Shown in pieces: positions 17,847 through 26,537 of a DNA stretch of 64,000 nucleotides. A model generated the notes under the pieces. It made no database searches. It saw only the letters and a list, made by a program, of their open reading frames with translations, and was not told the DNA's origin. Where the stretch lies: NCBI GenBank assembly GCA_025210735.1, contig JAOARD010000062.1, forward strand, positions 62,001 through 126,000, read 5' to 3'. Within the stretch, counting starts at the first letter, position 1; the number at the start of each line of letters is the position of its first letter. Source of the stretch: Bacteroidales bacterium. Lineage in GTDB: Bacteria > Bacteroidota > Bacteroidia > Bacteroidales > UBA6680. Made by a program: the position numbers and the translations under genes.

Positions 17847-18446
17847 ATGAATAGATACATATTAGTGTTAATACTGACTATTGCATTTATTGCCACGTCG
17901 TGTTTTAAGGACAAGTTTAATGAATCACCAAAAACAGAAAATCTTAATCCTGAGTATGCAATACCACTATTGTCTACCAAGATTGTAACCGATAAGTTAT
18001 TTATCTTGTCGGGTTGGAAGTACCCCGGAGTTGCAGGCTCTATCCGAATTAAGGATACCATTCAGTCTATACCGGATATTAGCGATTTTTCCAAATCGGC
18101 AAAGTCGCTAATGATTAATGTTTATACCCAGAATTACACTCCTTTTGACCTTAATACAAGGGTTGTTTTTTTAGATCAGGCAGAGAACGCCATAACAGAC
18201 TTTCTTATAAATGATAATGTTACTATATCGCCTGTTGATACCATAACAGGAAAGGTAGGAGAGAATAAAGCGCTTCTTGTTGTAAACGATAAATATATCA
18301 CAAATCTGGATATAGCTAAGAAGGTAGTTGTTGAGGTAGATATATCAAGTAAGAGTTTATCATCTACTTATGTACCCAAACCGGAATTTCAAAAGATTGA
18401 TGTAAATATCGGAGCAGTTGTTAAATTAAATCCATCTTCACTTTAA
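17847..18446 (+). CDS. Putative lipoprotein of unknown function
   Basis: A 199-residue protein with an N-terminal hydrophobic stretch ending IATSC (lipobox, C19). The mature part is beta-rich and I recognise no family. It ends three bases before the next gene, a DUF5723 outer-membrane protein, so the two are surely co-transcribed and may work together at the outer membrane. The 250 bp upstream are AT-rich and hold only a poor -7 match (TTTATTTG, about 17788). Confidence 0.65.
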   Translation: MNRYILVLILTIAFIATSCFKDKFNESPKTENLNPEYAIPLLSTKIVTDKLFILSGWKYPGVAGSIRIKDTIQSIPDISDFSKSAKSLMINVYTQNYTPFDLNTRVVFLDQAENAITDFLINDNVTISPVDTITGKVGENKALLVVNDKYITNLDIAKKVVVEVDISSKSLSSTYVPKPEFQKIDVNIGAVVKLNPSSL

Positions 18447-18449
18447 GAA

Positions 18450-19850
18450 ATGAAGCAATTTATTTTTACAACAGCTATTCTGCTTTCATTCTCAATTGGA
18501 TTATATTCACAGAACTCTAATACACTGTTTCTGATGAATAAGTCTGTAGAGTCTAATATTGTTAATCCGGCAATAGGTTTGCACTGTAAATATTATGTTG
18601 GCTTTCCTGCATTAACATCGTTGCATTTTAGTGTAGGGAGTACAGGTATGTCTTACAGAACCGTTGTTGACAAAAGCGGAGAGATACGTTTTAGCAATGC
18701 TCTTAAAAGAGCACACTACGTAGATTATATAAATCTGAATCAGCATATAGGTTTGCTGTCATTTGGTTATAAATTAAATGAAGATACAGATCTGTTTTTT
18801 ACTGTAACAGAGAAAGCTTATCAAAGAATTGGATACCCTAAAGATGCTCTTAGATTGGTTATTGAAGGTAATTATAAGAGTCTGGGTGAAACTATGAAAC
18901 TCCGGAACACATCGGTAAGAGCAGCTTTTTACAGGGAGTATGCTCTTGGTATGTCAAAACAGGTTGACGACAGACTCAGGTTAGGAGGTAGAGTAAAACT
19001 ACTATTTGGTAGAGTTGGTATAAAATCAAAAGTAAAAGAGCTTGATCTGACTACTGATGAGAATACTTTTAAGGTAACTATGAAATCGGATTTGCAACTA
19101 CTTGCTTCTGCTCCTATGACTGCTACTTTTGATAACGATGGGTATTTGAACGATATAACGTTTGATAATGATCCCATGAAATATATAATAAACAGGAAAA
19201 ATCCGGGTATTGGTATTGACTTAGGAGGAACATACGATCTTAATGATAAGATTACATTATCTGCCAGTGTTATTGATTTTGGTGTAATACGATGGAATAG
19301 TTCATCGTACAGATTTAACCAGAGTGCCGATTTAAGTTTTGTAGGTGCTACAGATACTGATAACGCCTCATCTGGTGTAAACGGACTGGGAGTAATTGAC
19401 AGTATAGGTAATGCAATGAAATTAAGCAATGGTCAGGGAGGGTTTACAACATGGCTTCCTGCACAAACCTATGTTGCTGCTGAGTATCGTTATAACGATC
19501 AGATATCGTTCTCTTTTCTGAACAGGAATGAATTTCTGTATAATACAGTAATACCTTCATTTACTTTAGGTGCACTATATTCTCCATCATATAAGTTTTC
19601 AACAATCTTATCATGGTCTTATATGCATAATACACCTATGAATGTTGGTGTTGGTATTACTGCCCAGTTGTGGATTTTACGTATGCATCTGATTACAGAT
19701 AATATATTGGTTGCATTCTATCCTGAGTATTCAAGAACTGCAACAATAAGGTTTGGTATGAACTTTATGTTTGGTTGTCCACGTAAAGGCGAAGTAAAAC
19801 ACAGGGTAAGCAGATCGTCATGCCCGGCATACAGATATTATCAAGAATAA
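18450..19850 (+). CDS. DUF5723-type outer-membrane beta-barrel protein
   Basis: A 466-residue protein with a signal peptide ending GLYSQ. Its layout (NPAIGLHCKYYVGFPALTSLHFSVG... and many alternating amphipathic strands ending in IRFGMNFMFG) matches DUF5723 proteins of Bacteroidota, which are predicted barrels distantly related to PorV/OmpP1-type channels. Three bases separate it from the preceding lipoprotein gene. The function is unknown. The C-terminal extension after the last strand (about 20 residues, basic and Cys-containing) is unusual for a barrel. Confidence 0.7.
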   Translation: MKQFIFTTAILLSFSIGLYSQNSNTLFLMNKSVESNIVNPAIGLHCKYYVGFPALTSLHFSVGSTGMSYRTVVDKSGEIRFSNALKRAHYVDYINLNQHIGLLSFGYKLNEDTDLFFTVTEKAYQRIGYPKDALRLVIEGNYKSLGETMKLRNTSVRAAFYREYALGMSKQVDDRLRLGGRVKLLFGRVGIKSKVKELDLTTDENTFKVTMKSDLQLLASAPMTATFDNDGYLNDITFDNDPMKYIINRKNPGIGIDLGGTYDLNDKITLSASVIDFGVIRWNSSSYRFNQSADLSFVGATDTDNASSGVNGLGVIDSIGNAMKLSNGQGGFTTWLPAQTYVAAEYRYNDQISFSFLNRNEFLYNTVIPSFTLGALYSPSYKFSTILSWSYMHNTPMNVGVGITAQLWILRMHLITDNILVAFYPEYSRTATIRFGMNFMFGCPRKGEVKHRVSRSSCPAYRYYQE

Positions 19851-19927
19851 TTATAATTAATATGTAAACTATTAATTGACTATAGATTTAATATTCCTTA
19901 AATTTAGTATAGATTAATAGTTTACAT

Positions 19928-21466
19928 ATGCTTGTAAAAACATATTCAGCCTCAGTATTTGGTGTTGAAGCTATTCCTATTACAGTAGAGGTAAATGCTT
20001 CAAAAGGTTTCAAGTTTTTCATGGTTGGTTTGCCGGATAGTGCTGTTAAGGAGAGTCAGCACAGGGTTGAGTCTGCAATAATGAATACAGGATTCAGGCG
20101 TCCCGGCAAAAGATTAGTTATTAATCTTGCTCCCGCAGATATCAGAAAAGAGGGTTCTTCATTTGATCTTCCCATAGCAATAGGTATTCTTGCTGCCTCA
20201 GGACAGATTAATACAGAGATTCTTGATCTGTATATGATTGCCGGAGAGTTATCGCTTGATGGTGAGATAAAACCAATAAAGGGTGCTTTACCAATAGCTA
20301 TTAAAGCGCGTGAGATGAATTATAAGGGTCTTATTTTACCAAAAGATAATGCTACCGAAGCTGCCGTTGTTAATAATCTTGATATTTTAGGTGTAAACAC
20401 TCTGAAAGAGGTTGCTGATTTTCTGGACTTTGGTGCAGATATAGATAGGGTTGATGTTGATACCAGAAACGAGTTTAACAAGAAAATAAATACATTTCCT
20501 TTTGATTTTTCGGACGTTAAGGGACAACAAAATGTAAAACGGGCACTTGAGATATCTGCCGCAGGAGGTCATAATATTATAATGATAGGACCACCGGGAG
20601 GAGGTAAAACAATGTTGGCAAAACGGCTCCCTTCTGTTCTACCTCCATTAAGTTTGCAAGAGGCTCTTGAGACAACAAAGATTCATTCTGTTGCAGGAAA
20701 GGTAGATAAGAATACATCGTTAATTACACAACGCCCATTCAGATCTCCACATCATACAATATCTGATGTTGCTCTTATTGGCGGTGGTACTTTTCCACAA
20801 CCAGGTGAGGTATCATTAGCACATAATGGTGTTCTGTTTTTAGATGAACTACCTGAGTTTAAGCGTGCTGTTCTTGAGGTGTTGCGTCAACCTCTTGAAG
20901 ATAGAAATATTACTATATCAAGGGCTAAGTTTACAGTTGATTTTCCTGCCGGATGTATGTTGGTTGCATCTATGAACCCTTGTCCTTGCGGGTATTATAA
21001 TCATCCTACAAAGGAATGTGTATGTGGTCATGGCATGGTACAAAGGTATCTTAACAGGATTTCCGGACCACTGCTGGACCGGATAGATATACATGTTGAG
21101 GTAGTTCCGGTAGAGTTTACTGAATTAGCATCGGCTGAGAGTACAGAATCGAGTTCTGATGTCAGAGAGAGGGTTATTGCTGCCAGAAAAATACAGAATG
21201 CAAGGTTTGGAGATCATAAGGAGATACACTCAAACTCACAGATGACACCATCTATGCTCAGAGAATTTTGTAATATAAGCAATGAAGGCAACGTTATGCT
21301 TAAGAATGCAATGGAGAAGATGAATTTATCTGCCAGAGCTTACGACAGAATACTAAAGGTATCCAGAACTATTGCTGATTTATCAAAATCTGACTGTATA
21401 GAGTCTGAACATCTGGCAGAGGCTATACAGTACAGAAGTCTGGATAAGGATAGCTGGGGTACCTGA
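19928..21466 (+). CDS. comM: YifB/ComM family Mg-chelatase-like AAA+ ATPase
   Basis: A 512-residue protein with an N-terminal ChlI-type domain (VEVNASKGFKFFMVGLPDSAVKESQHRV), Walker A GPPGGGKT at 221-228, Walker B VLFLDELPEF and a C-terminal Mg_chelatase_C helix bundle. ComM is a hexameric helicase that promotes branch migration of integrated DNA during natural transformation; many non-competent bacteria also keep it. It is complete. It ends only two bases from the stop of the convergent ArsC/Spx-like gene, with no room for a terminator between. Confidence 0.93.
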   Translation: MLVKTYSASVFGVEAIPITVEVNASKGFKFFMVGLPDSAVKESQHRVESAIMNTGFRRPGKRLVINLAPADIRKEGSSFDLPIAIGILAASGQINTEILDLYMIAGELSLDGEIKPIKGALPIAIKAREMNYKGLILPKDNATEAAVVNNLDILGVNTLKEVADFLDFGADIDRVDVDTRNEFNKKINTFPFDFSDVKGQQNVKRALEISAAGGHNIIMIGPPGGGKTMLAKRLPSVLPPLSLQEALETTKIHSVAGKVDKNTSLITQRPFRSPHHTISDVALIGGGTFPQPGEVSLAHNGVLFLDELPEFKRAVLEVLRQPLEDRNITISRAKFTVDFPAGCMLVASMNPCPCGYYNHPTKECVCGHGMVQRYLNRISGPLLDRIDIHVEVVPVEFTELASAESTESSSDVRERVIAARKIQNARFGDHKEIHSNSQMTPSMLREFCNISNEGNVMLKNAMEKMNLSARAYDRILKVSRTIADLSKSDCIESEHLAEAIQYRSLDKDSWGT

Positions 21467-21468
21467 CT

Positions 21469-21810
21469 CTACAAAATATTATCTATATTCTCAGGTGGTA
21501 TCCCAATAACTGCTTTATCTCCGTTAATTACTATTGGTCGCTGAATTATTTTAGGGTTTGCAGCAAACTCTTTAACCCACTCAGCTTTTGAAAGTGTTTT
21601 TCCTTTTAAACTCTTTTTATAGTAATCTTCCTGTTTTCTAACAATATCAATTGGCTCAATATTCAGCTTATCTATAATATCTTCCATCTCTTCAGCAGAA
21701 AGAGGGTTCTTAAGATACTCTACAATTTCAAAATCATCTGTTTTGCTCTTCAGGTACTCAAGTCCGTTTCTGCTATGTTTACATCTGGTGTTATGGTATA
21801 TCTTAATCAT
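21469..21810 (-). CDS. ArsC/Spx-family thioredoxin-fold protein (arsenate-reductase-like)
   Basis: A 113-residue protein starting MIKIYHNTRCKHSRNG, with the catalytic cysteine C10 in the glutaredoxin-type position. It also has the family pieces EIVEYLKNPLS, the RKQEDYYK region and IIQRPIVINGDKAVIGIPPE. It belongs to the ArsC/YffB/Spx family; true arsenate reduction needs an arginine triad I cannot confirm, and no ars genes are nearby. I chose ATG 21810 over an upstream non-ATG start because the extra residues are unlike the family. It is convergent with comM. Confidence 0.83.
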   Translation of the reverse strand: MIKIYHNTRCKHSRNGLEYLKSKTDDFEIVEYLKNPLSAEEMEDIIDKLNIEPIDIVRKQEDYYKKSLKGKTLSKAEWVKEFAANPKIIQRPIVINGDKAVIGIPPENIDNIL

Positions 21811-21829
21811 AATGTAATTGAATAAAAAA

Positions 21830-21870
21830 CACCAGTTAAACAACAATGTATTACACTATGTTTACTGGTG
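21830..21870 (-). terminator. Terminator of the prfB-Cache operon
   Basis: Read on the minus strand, GTTTACTGGTG at 21860-21870 pairs with CACCAGTTAAAC at 21830-21841, with one bulged base. A T-rich tract (21822-21829) follows. It separates the Cache gene from the ArsC/Spx-like gene. Confidence 0.75.
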
Positions 21871-21892
21871 CGATATATAAATTTAAAGTCTT

Positions 21893-22972
21893 CTATTTTC
21901 TGAACATAGATCGTAACAGAACCAGTATAAATGCACAGACTATAACCCACGCTATAATTCTGATAAAGTTTATAGAACTGTGTAGCTCACTCTCTGGTGT
22001 AATAAGCCCTATCAGCAGATATTTATTTCCTTCCAGATTAAATGGTGTAATCTGCCCCCACCATCCTTCTCCATCAGACTTGTAAGAGAATGGGCTGTAT
22101 ATATCATCGCCATTAGCCGTCCAGTGATCTATTGCTTTGGTAAAATAATCCTTATTAAGTTCTCTGTAATCCTTAAGTAACAACGAGTTTATATCTTTAT
22201 TACTAATTGTTTCTTCTGTCTTAGGCACCCCAAGAAACTGAAGATCTTTTGTAAGGATAAATAGTTTTACATCTCTGTTTTCAGAGAATCCCATTGTAAA
22301 TTTTGTGAGATCACTAAGCAAAACATCAATAGCAATAACCATTACAGGTTGTGTTTTAGTACACTTTACAGATGCTGTTATACCTGGCATTTTCTGCGTA
22401 TGAAATATATAAGGTTCTGACCAGTTTATCTGCTTATATATTGAGTTACATAATGCTGACTGAAACCATGGTCTTTGTCGTGGGTCGTATGTAGTATCCA
22501 TACTATTCCACCCCGATACAACATTTCGTTTACCATCAATTGTCCTTATCCATCTTACCTTATCCTCTCCTTCTTTTCCAGTGCTCAGGCTAACATATGA
22601 AGATAACCAGGTACGTTTCTCTTTTGTAATTGCATACTCATCTCCGTTTGTATCTGCAACAATAAATGTTTTTAGTCTCTTAAAACTATTTAAGAAAGGC
22701 ATTGCTATACGGTCAACATCATCACCTTTAGCCGGAGTAATAACCCTCTGTTCAGCAAAATTTGACGCCATACGCAAGAGTCTCTCTATTGTAATAATCT
22801 CATTTCGCAATTGCCATTTAGCAAGGTTTACCTGATCAACAATATGTTTGACCTCTCTCTTTTTAACCACAGATATCTCCTGATCGGTCTTAACACCAAC
22901 AGCCAGCGTTACAATAATTGCAACAGCCAGAATAATCCTCTTCCCTACTTTACCAATCAATCTTCTTAACAT
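21893..22972 (-). CDS. Cache-domain membrane protein without an output domain
   Basis: A 359-residue protein with an N-terminal membrane helix (about 13-28), a periplasmic double-Cache-like domain and a C-terminal helix (about 335-353), followed by only six residues. Typical dCache features are present: a long first helix (VVKKREVKHIVDQVNLAKWQ), YDPRQRPWFQSA, and WSEPYIF. These domains sense small ligands in histidine kinases and chemoreceptors, but here there is no kinase, HAMP, GGDEF or methyl-accepting region. It lies nine bases after prfB, so it is co-transcribed with it. Its signalling partner is unknown. Confidence 0.75.
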   Translation of the reverse strand: MLRRLIGKVGKRIILAVAIIVTLAVGVKTDQEISVVKKREVKHIVDQVNLAKWQLRNEIITIERLLRMASNFAEQRVITPAKGDDVDRIAMPFLNSFKRLKTFIVADTNGDEYAITKEKRTWLSSYVSLSTGKEGEDKVRWIRTIDGKRNVVSGWNSMDTTYDPRQRPWFQSALCNSIYKQINWSEPYIFHTQKMPGITASVKCTKTQPVMVIAIDVLLSDLTKFTMGFSENRDVKLFILTKDLQFLGVPKTEETISNKDINSLLLKDYRELNKDYFTKAIDHWTANGDDIYSPFSYKSDGEGWWGQITPFNLEGNKYLLIGLITPESELHSSINFIRIIAWVIVCAFILVLLRSMFRK

Positions 22973-22981
22973 TCTATAAAT

Positions 22982-24083
22982 CTACTCATTATTGGTATTG
23001 CTACCAAACTCCATAAGATAAGCTTTAATAAAATCATTCAATTCGCCATCTAATACAGCCTGAACATTAGATGTCTCGTGGTTTGTTCTAACATCCTTAA
23101 TCATTTTATACGGATGGAGTACATAACTTCGTATCTGCGAACCCCACTCAATCTTCATCTTTTGCCCTTCTATCTCAGCTTGTGTCTCCTGACGCTTTCT
23201 CAGCTCAAGTTCATAAAGATGCGATTTCAGGATACGCATTGCATTCTCTTTATTTTTAAGCTGCGAACGTGTCTCTGTATTCTCTACAATTATTCCTGAT
23301 GGTTTATGACGTACTCTAACTCCCGTTTCAACCTTATTAACATTCTGTCCTCCGGCTCCTCCTGAACGGAACGTTTCCCATGTAATATCAGCCGGGTTAA
23401 CCTCTATCTCTATAGTATCGTCAATCATTGGAGTTACAAACACCGACGAAAAAGATGTTTGTCGTTTTCCCTGAGCATTAAACGGCGATATACGAACAAG
23501 TCTGTGGACTCCATTTTCTCCTTTAAGATAACCATATGCAAAATCGCCCTCAAACTCTAGCGAAACTGTTTTTACACCAGCATCATCTCCCGGTTGATAA
23601 TTTATCTCTTTTACTTTGTAGTTATTTTTCTCCCCCCAAAGTATATACATGCGCATCAGCATCTCTGTCCAGTCCTGACTCTCTGTCCCTCCAGCTCCGG
23701 CATTTATCTTAAGTATTGCTCCAAGTTTATCTTCATCTTTCCCAAGCATGTTCTTAAGTTCCAGATCTTCAATGGCTGTTAACGATGTATTATAAACTTC
23801 CTGAACCTCATCTTCTGAGGCCTCTCCCTCTTTTGCAAAATCATACAGTACAACAAGATCTTCGGTTAAAGTATCAACCTTAGCAAAAGATTCTGTCCAT
23901 TGCTTTATTCCTGCAACCTTCTTCATGTGAGCTTCCGCCTCGTCCGGATTGTTCCAGAAATCAGGATCAGCAGTTTTTTGCTCTTGTTCGTCTAACTCTA
24001 TTAATCTGTTATCAATGTCAAAGATGCCTCCTCAACGCATCCCGACGTCTTATAATCTCTCTTAATTGTTCCTGTGTTATCAT
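22982..24083 (-). CDS. prfB: Peptide chain release factor 2, with programmed +1 frameshift
   Basis: RF2 releases proteins at UGA and UAA. The gene is split: a 21-codon zero frame from ATG 24083 stops at UGA (24018-24020), and the remaining 345 codons run in the +1 frame from 24019 to 22982, giving 366 residues. The second part holds the RF2 codon-recognition SPF (RISPFNAQGKR) and the catalytic GGQ (SGGAGGQNVNK). Starting at the internal ATG 23926 would lose the first 52 residues. A Cache-domain gene follows nine bases later. Confidence 0.96.
24017..24032 (-). promoter_or_regulatory. RF2 autoregulatory +1 frameshift site
   Basis: On the minus strand the site reads AGGAGG (24032-24027), CAT, CTT, TGA C. 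An internal Shine-Dalgarno-like hexamer is placed three bases before the slippery CUU UGA C, exactly as in Escherichia coli prfB. When RF2 is scarce, the ribosome pauses at UGA and slips +1 onto GAC. An AGGAGG stimulator is notable because Bacteroidota rarely use Shine-Dalgarno sequences for initiation. Confidence 0.95.
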
Positions 24084-24107
24084 TTACTATATAATTGTTT
24101 ACTACCA

Positions 24108-24115
24108 CAAAAGTA
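24108..24115 (-). promoter_or_regulatory. Candidate -7 element (TACTTTTG) for prfB
   Basis: On the minus strand this reads TACTTTTG, a TAnnTTTG match that ends 24 bases before the prfB ATG. No clear -33 box is visible. The stretch 24116-24313 is AT-rich and otherwise featureless. Confidence 0.5.
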
Positions 24116-24313
24116 TAAAAACATAATTATAAAAGCATTTTAAATACCCCATTATAAACAGTTGATTCTTTAAGATTATATAATATATAAGGTGCTACAT
24201 AACATTATAATTGATACAAAAATTCAATACCTTCGTAATCCTTTTTTTAAAACAAACTATACGCCACTTAACAATTATATGTTTATTAATTGATCTTAAA
24301 GTAAATCAGCTTT

Positions 24314-24544
24314 ATGAGGAATAGATTCATTAATTACTTAATAACCTTTATATTATGGTTGTTATTGGTAAAAACAACGAGTAATATTCTGCCTGCAGAA
24401 TACAGTAATCCGGGAAGTCATATATTCTGGATAGCTTGTGTTTTTTCGTTATTAACCATTGAGCCTATTTATAAAGCTCTTCTTTTAATAAAGAAAAAGC
24501 ATAACAGACACAAAAGTGATCTAACAAAAAAGCCAATCGTTTGA
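24314..24544 (+). CDS. Small two-helix membrane protein of unknown function
   Basis: A 76-residue protein with two hydrophobic segments (about 8-24 and 36-54) and a strongly basic tail (IKKKHNRHKSDLTKKPIV). I recognise no family. It is monocistronic. Its last codons (KPIV-stop) are encoded inside the 5' arm and loop of a strong terminator, so coding and termination signals overlap. This compact arrangement, plus a normal ATG and hydrophobic pattern, supports a real gene, but conservation is untested. Confidence 0.6.
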   Translation: MRNRFINYLITFILWLLLVKTTSNILPAEYSNPGSHIFWIACVFSLLTIEPIYKALLLIKKKHNRHKSDLTKKPIV

Positions 24545-24556
24545 TTGGCTTTTTTT
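24526..24556. terminator. Bidirectional terminator overlapping the 3' end of the small membrane gene
   Basis: GCCAATC (24532-24538) and GATTGGC (24543-24549) form the stem with a four-base loop, with A6 before and T7 after. The TGA stop (24542-24544) straddles the loop and the 3' arm. It also serves the minus-strand DUF3857 gene ending at 24562. Confidence 0.9.
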
Positions 24557-24561
24557 ACTAA

Positions 24562-26466
24562 TTATATCTTTTTCAGGATTATTTGTTGATTATCACAACT
24601 CCTTTTCTTTCTTACATAGTCTACAAAATCATTATACTTTATTGCCGGGTGCTGCCCCTCTTTTGCAATAGTTTTTCTTACATAAACTATTTTATTATCG
24701 TTAATATCTATTGTATACTTATATGCGCCAAACTCATTATCAATATCTTTTGTTCTTGGATCATATTCCATCTTGTATCCTTTAGGTAGTGTAATTGATA
24801 CTGAATCAATATCCTTATAGGCATAAGTAAACTCAAATGGTTTCTTTCTGTTGCTCTTCTTTTTTAACGAGTTCTTGTATTTAAACAAAGAACTTCCTTT
24901 AAGCATCATCTTAGTATCACTAATCTTAACAAGATTATTTACATTAACATCTATTGAGAGTTCCAATGAAGGATCTTCTGATATATTATCTTTAAACGAA
25001 TAGTCTACTATATCAAAATCAAGATGTCCAAACATGTTTAATATGTACTTCTTATGCTTCTTAACACTTCTGTTCATCAGTGATCGTTTATCACTAAACT
25101 GTCTGCCTCTCCATACAATATTTATCTTACCTGTTGCTTTTCCATTTTCATCAACAATAAAATTGGCATTGGTAATTCTTGTGTTATCATTCTCATCGTA
25201 TCTTTTTGTACGAATTAGTTTTCCTCCATTTCTTGTTACCATTAAACCATATCTGTCTTCAGTAAAACCGGCAATAAAGTTTGCAGGATTATTCTGACTT
25301 GTACACTCAAGCCACATGGTATCTTTTTCTAATGGAACTGTTAATATTACATGGTTAAACTGCTGACATGGAAAATCTTTATAGAATTTACGTTTTTCAC
25401 CTCCATATATACGAGTATAATATGATTTTATTCCTACCACCTTTAATAAGGCTAGCGTATAATTTGTCAACGCCTTACAATCGCCATAACCAAGTCTGTC
25501 AACTGTTTCTGCCGGAAAAGGTCTGAATCCTCCAATTCCTTCTTGAATACTTACATACCTTGTTCTGCCTTGCATATATTTATACACAGCTTTCACTTTA
25601 TCTCTGGTATCAGTAATATCTGCAACAATATTTTTCACCTCCTGAGTGGTTTTCTCTGAAACCTTTTGTCTGTCCCAATTTAAAACAGAAGACCATTTCC
25701 CAAAATCATTCCAAGTAGCCAAACTACCATGAAATCCTTCAAAATTAAATTCCCCAACGGCTGTCATTACATATGGAGTTAACTCTACAATTGAAGGTTG
25801 AAAATCTTCATACTTATCGGCTTTTACATTCTCAGATCTCCATGTGTAAACTTTATAATCACTTTTATGTGCAACTGTTTTATATTTATCAGCACCATTC
25901 AGTTCCTTATAGTTAAATACTATTCCTGATTTTACATTCACATCCAATATCGTTTCCTGCGCAGAGATTCTTGAATACATAGGTTTAGCCCATCCTGGTA
26001 TAAAGAAACCTCCATTTACCTTTTTTATACATTCAAACTCTACCGTAAATGGATACTCAGCATACTCAAACGATAAACTTTTACTTCTATTATCGCTAAA
26101 TACTGTATAACCCGATGTTGCAGAAAAATCAATAATATCGGACTTTTTACTCTTCTTAACTTTTTTACCGTTACTATTATATAGCACTCCACTAAACTCT
26201 AAAACCTTAGAATCTTTATCATAACCTACCACCTTTGAAGCAAGTCCTTTACCAGACTCATTCAGGATTGTGACAACAAAATGTTCTTTAATAATAAACT
26301 CCGTCTTCGAGTTCAAAAACACCTCTGTTTTATCAAGTCTGATTACAGCATCTGCTCTTTTTAGAAGTTCTTTTGGAATATCTACAACAGGATAAGTTTC
26401 TTTCTTTTTTGCATATACTGAAGCTATATTCAACAGTATTAATATACACAATATTATATGTCTCAT
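24562..26466 (-). CDS. DUF3857 transglutaminase-like exported protein (intact cysteine)
   Basis: A 634-residue protein with a signal peptide (MRHIILCILILLNIASVYA). It has the Bacteroidota layout of a DUF3857 beta-rich region (about 40-230), a transglutaminase-like core, and a DUF3858-like tail. The papain-fold cysteine is present in LGYGDCKALTNY (C330), and candidate partners are FNHVILT and MWLECTSQ. It probably acts on periplasmic or surface protein or peptide substrates, but no member has a firm role known to me. A 71-bp gap with a hairpin separates it from a paralogue upstream. Confidence 0.85.
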   Translation of the reverse strand: MRHIILCILILLNIASVYAKKKETYPVVDIPKELLKRADAVIRLDKTEVFLNSKTEFIIKEHFVVTILNESGKGLASKVVGYDKDSKVLEFSGVLYNSNGKKVKKSKKSDIIDFSATSGYTVFSDNRSKSLSFEYAEYPFTVEFECIKKVNGGFFIPGWAKPMYSRISAQETILDVNVKSGIVFNYKELNGADKYKTVAHKSDYKVYTWRSENVKADKYEDFQPSIVELTPYVMTAVGEFNFEGFHGSLATWNDFGKWSSVLNWDRQKVSEKTTQEVKNIVADITDTRDKVKAVYKYMQGRTRYVSIQEGIGGFRPFPAETVDRLGYGDCKALTNYTLALLKVVGIKSYYTRIYGGEKRKFYKDFPCQQFNHVILTVPLEKDTMWLECTSQNNPANFIAGFTEDRYGLMVTRNGGKLIRTKRYDENDNTRITNANFIVDENGKATGKINIVWRGRQFSDKRSLMNRSVKKHKKYILNMFGHLDFDIVDYSFKDNISEDPSLELSIDVNVNNLVKISDTKMMLKGSSLFKYKNSLKKKSNRKKPFEFTYAYKDIDSVSITLPKGYKMEYDPRTKDIDNEFGAYKYTIDINDNKIVYVRKTIAKEGQHPAIKYNDFVDYVRKKRSCDNQQIILKKI

Positions 26467-26500
26467 TTGATATACACTTTTTTATTTAGGGTAAAATATT

Positions 26501-26528
26501 AAACCCGTAATATCTTAATCACGGGTTT
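26501..26528 (-). terminator. Hairpin between the two DUF3857 genes
   Basis: AAACCCGT (26501-26508) and ACGGGTTT (26521-26528) form a perfect 8-bp stem. On the minus strand a T-rich stretch (AATATTTTAC) follows. It is probably a partial terminator that lowers expression of the second gene. Confidence 0.6.
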
Positions 26529-26537
26529 AATTATACT

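Noticed and set aside
22982-24083. prfB as a frameshifted pseudogene
   Set aside because: The break is exactly the conserved AGGAGG-N3-CTT-TGA-C recoding site and all functional motifs are intact.
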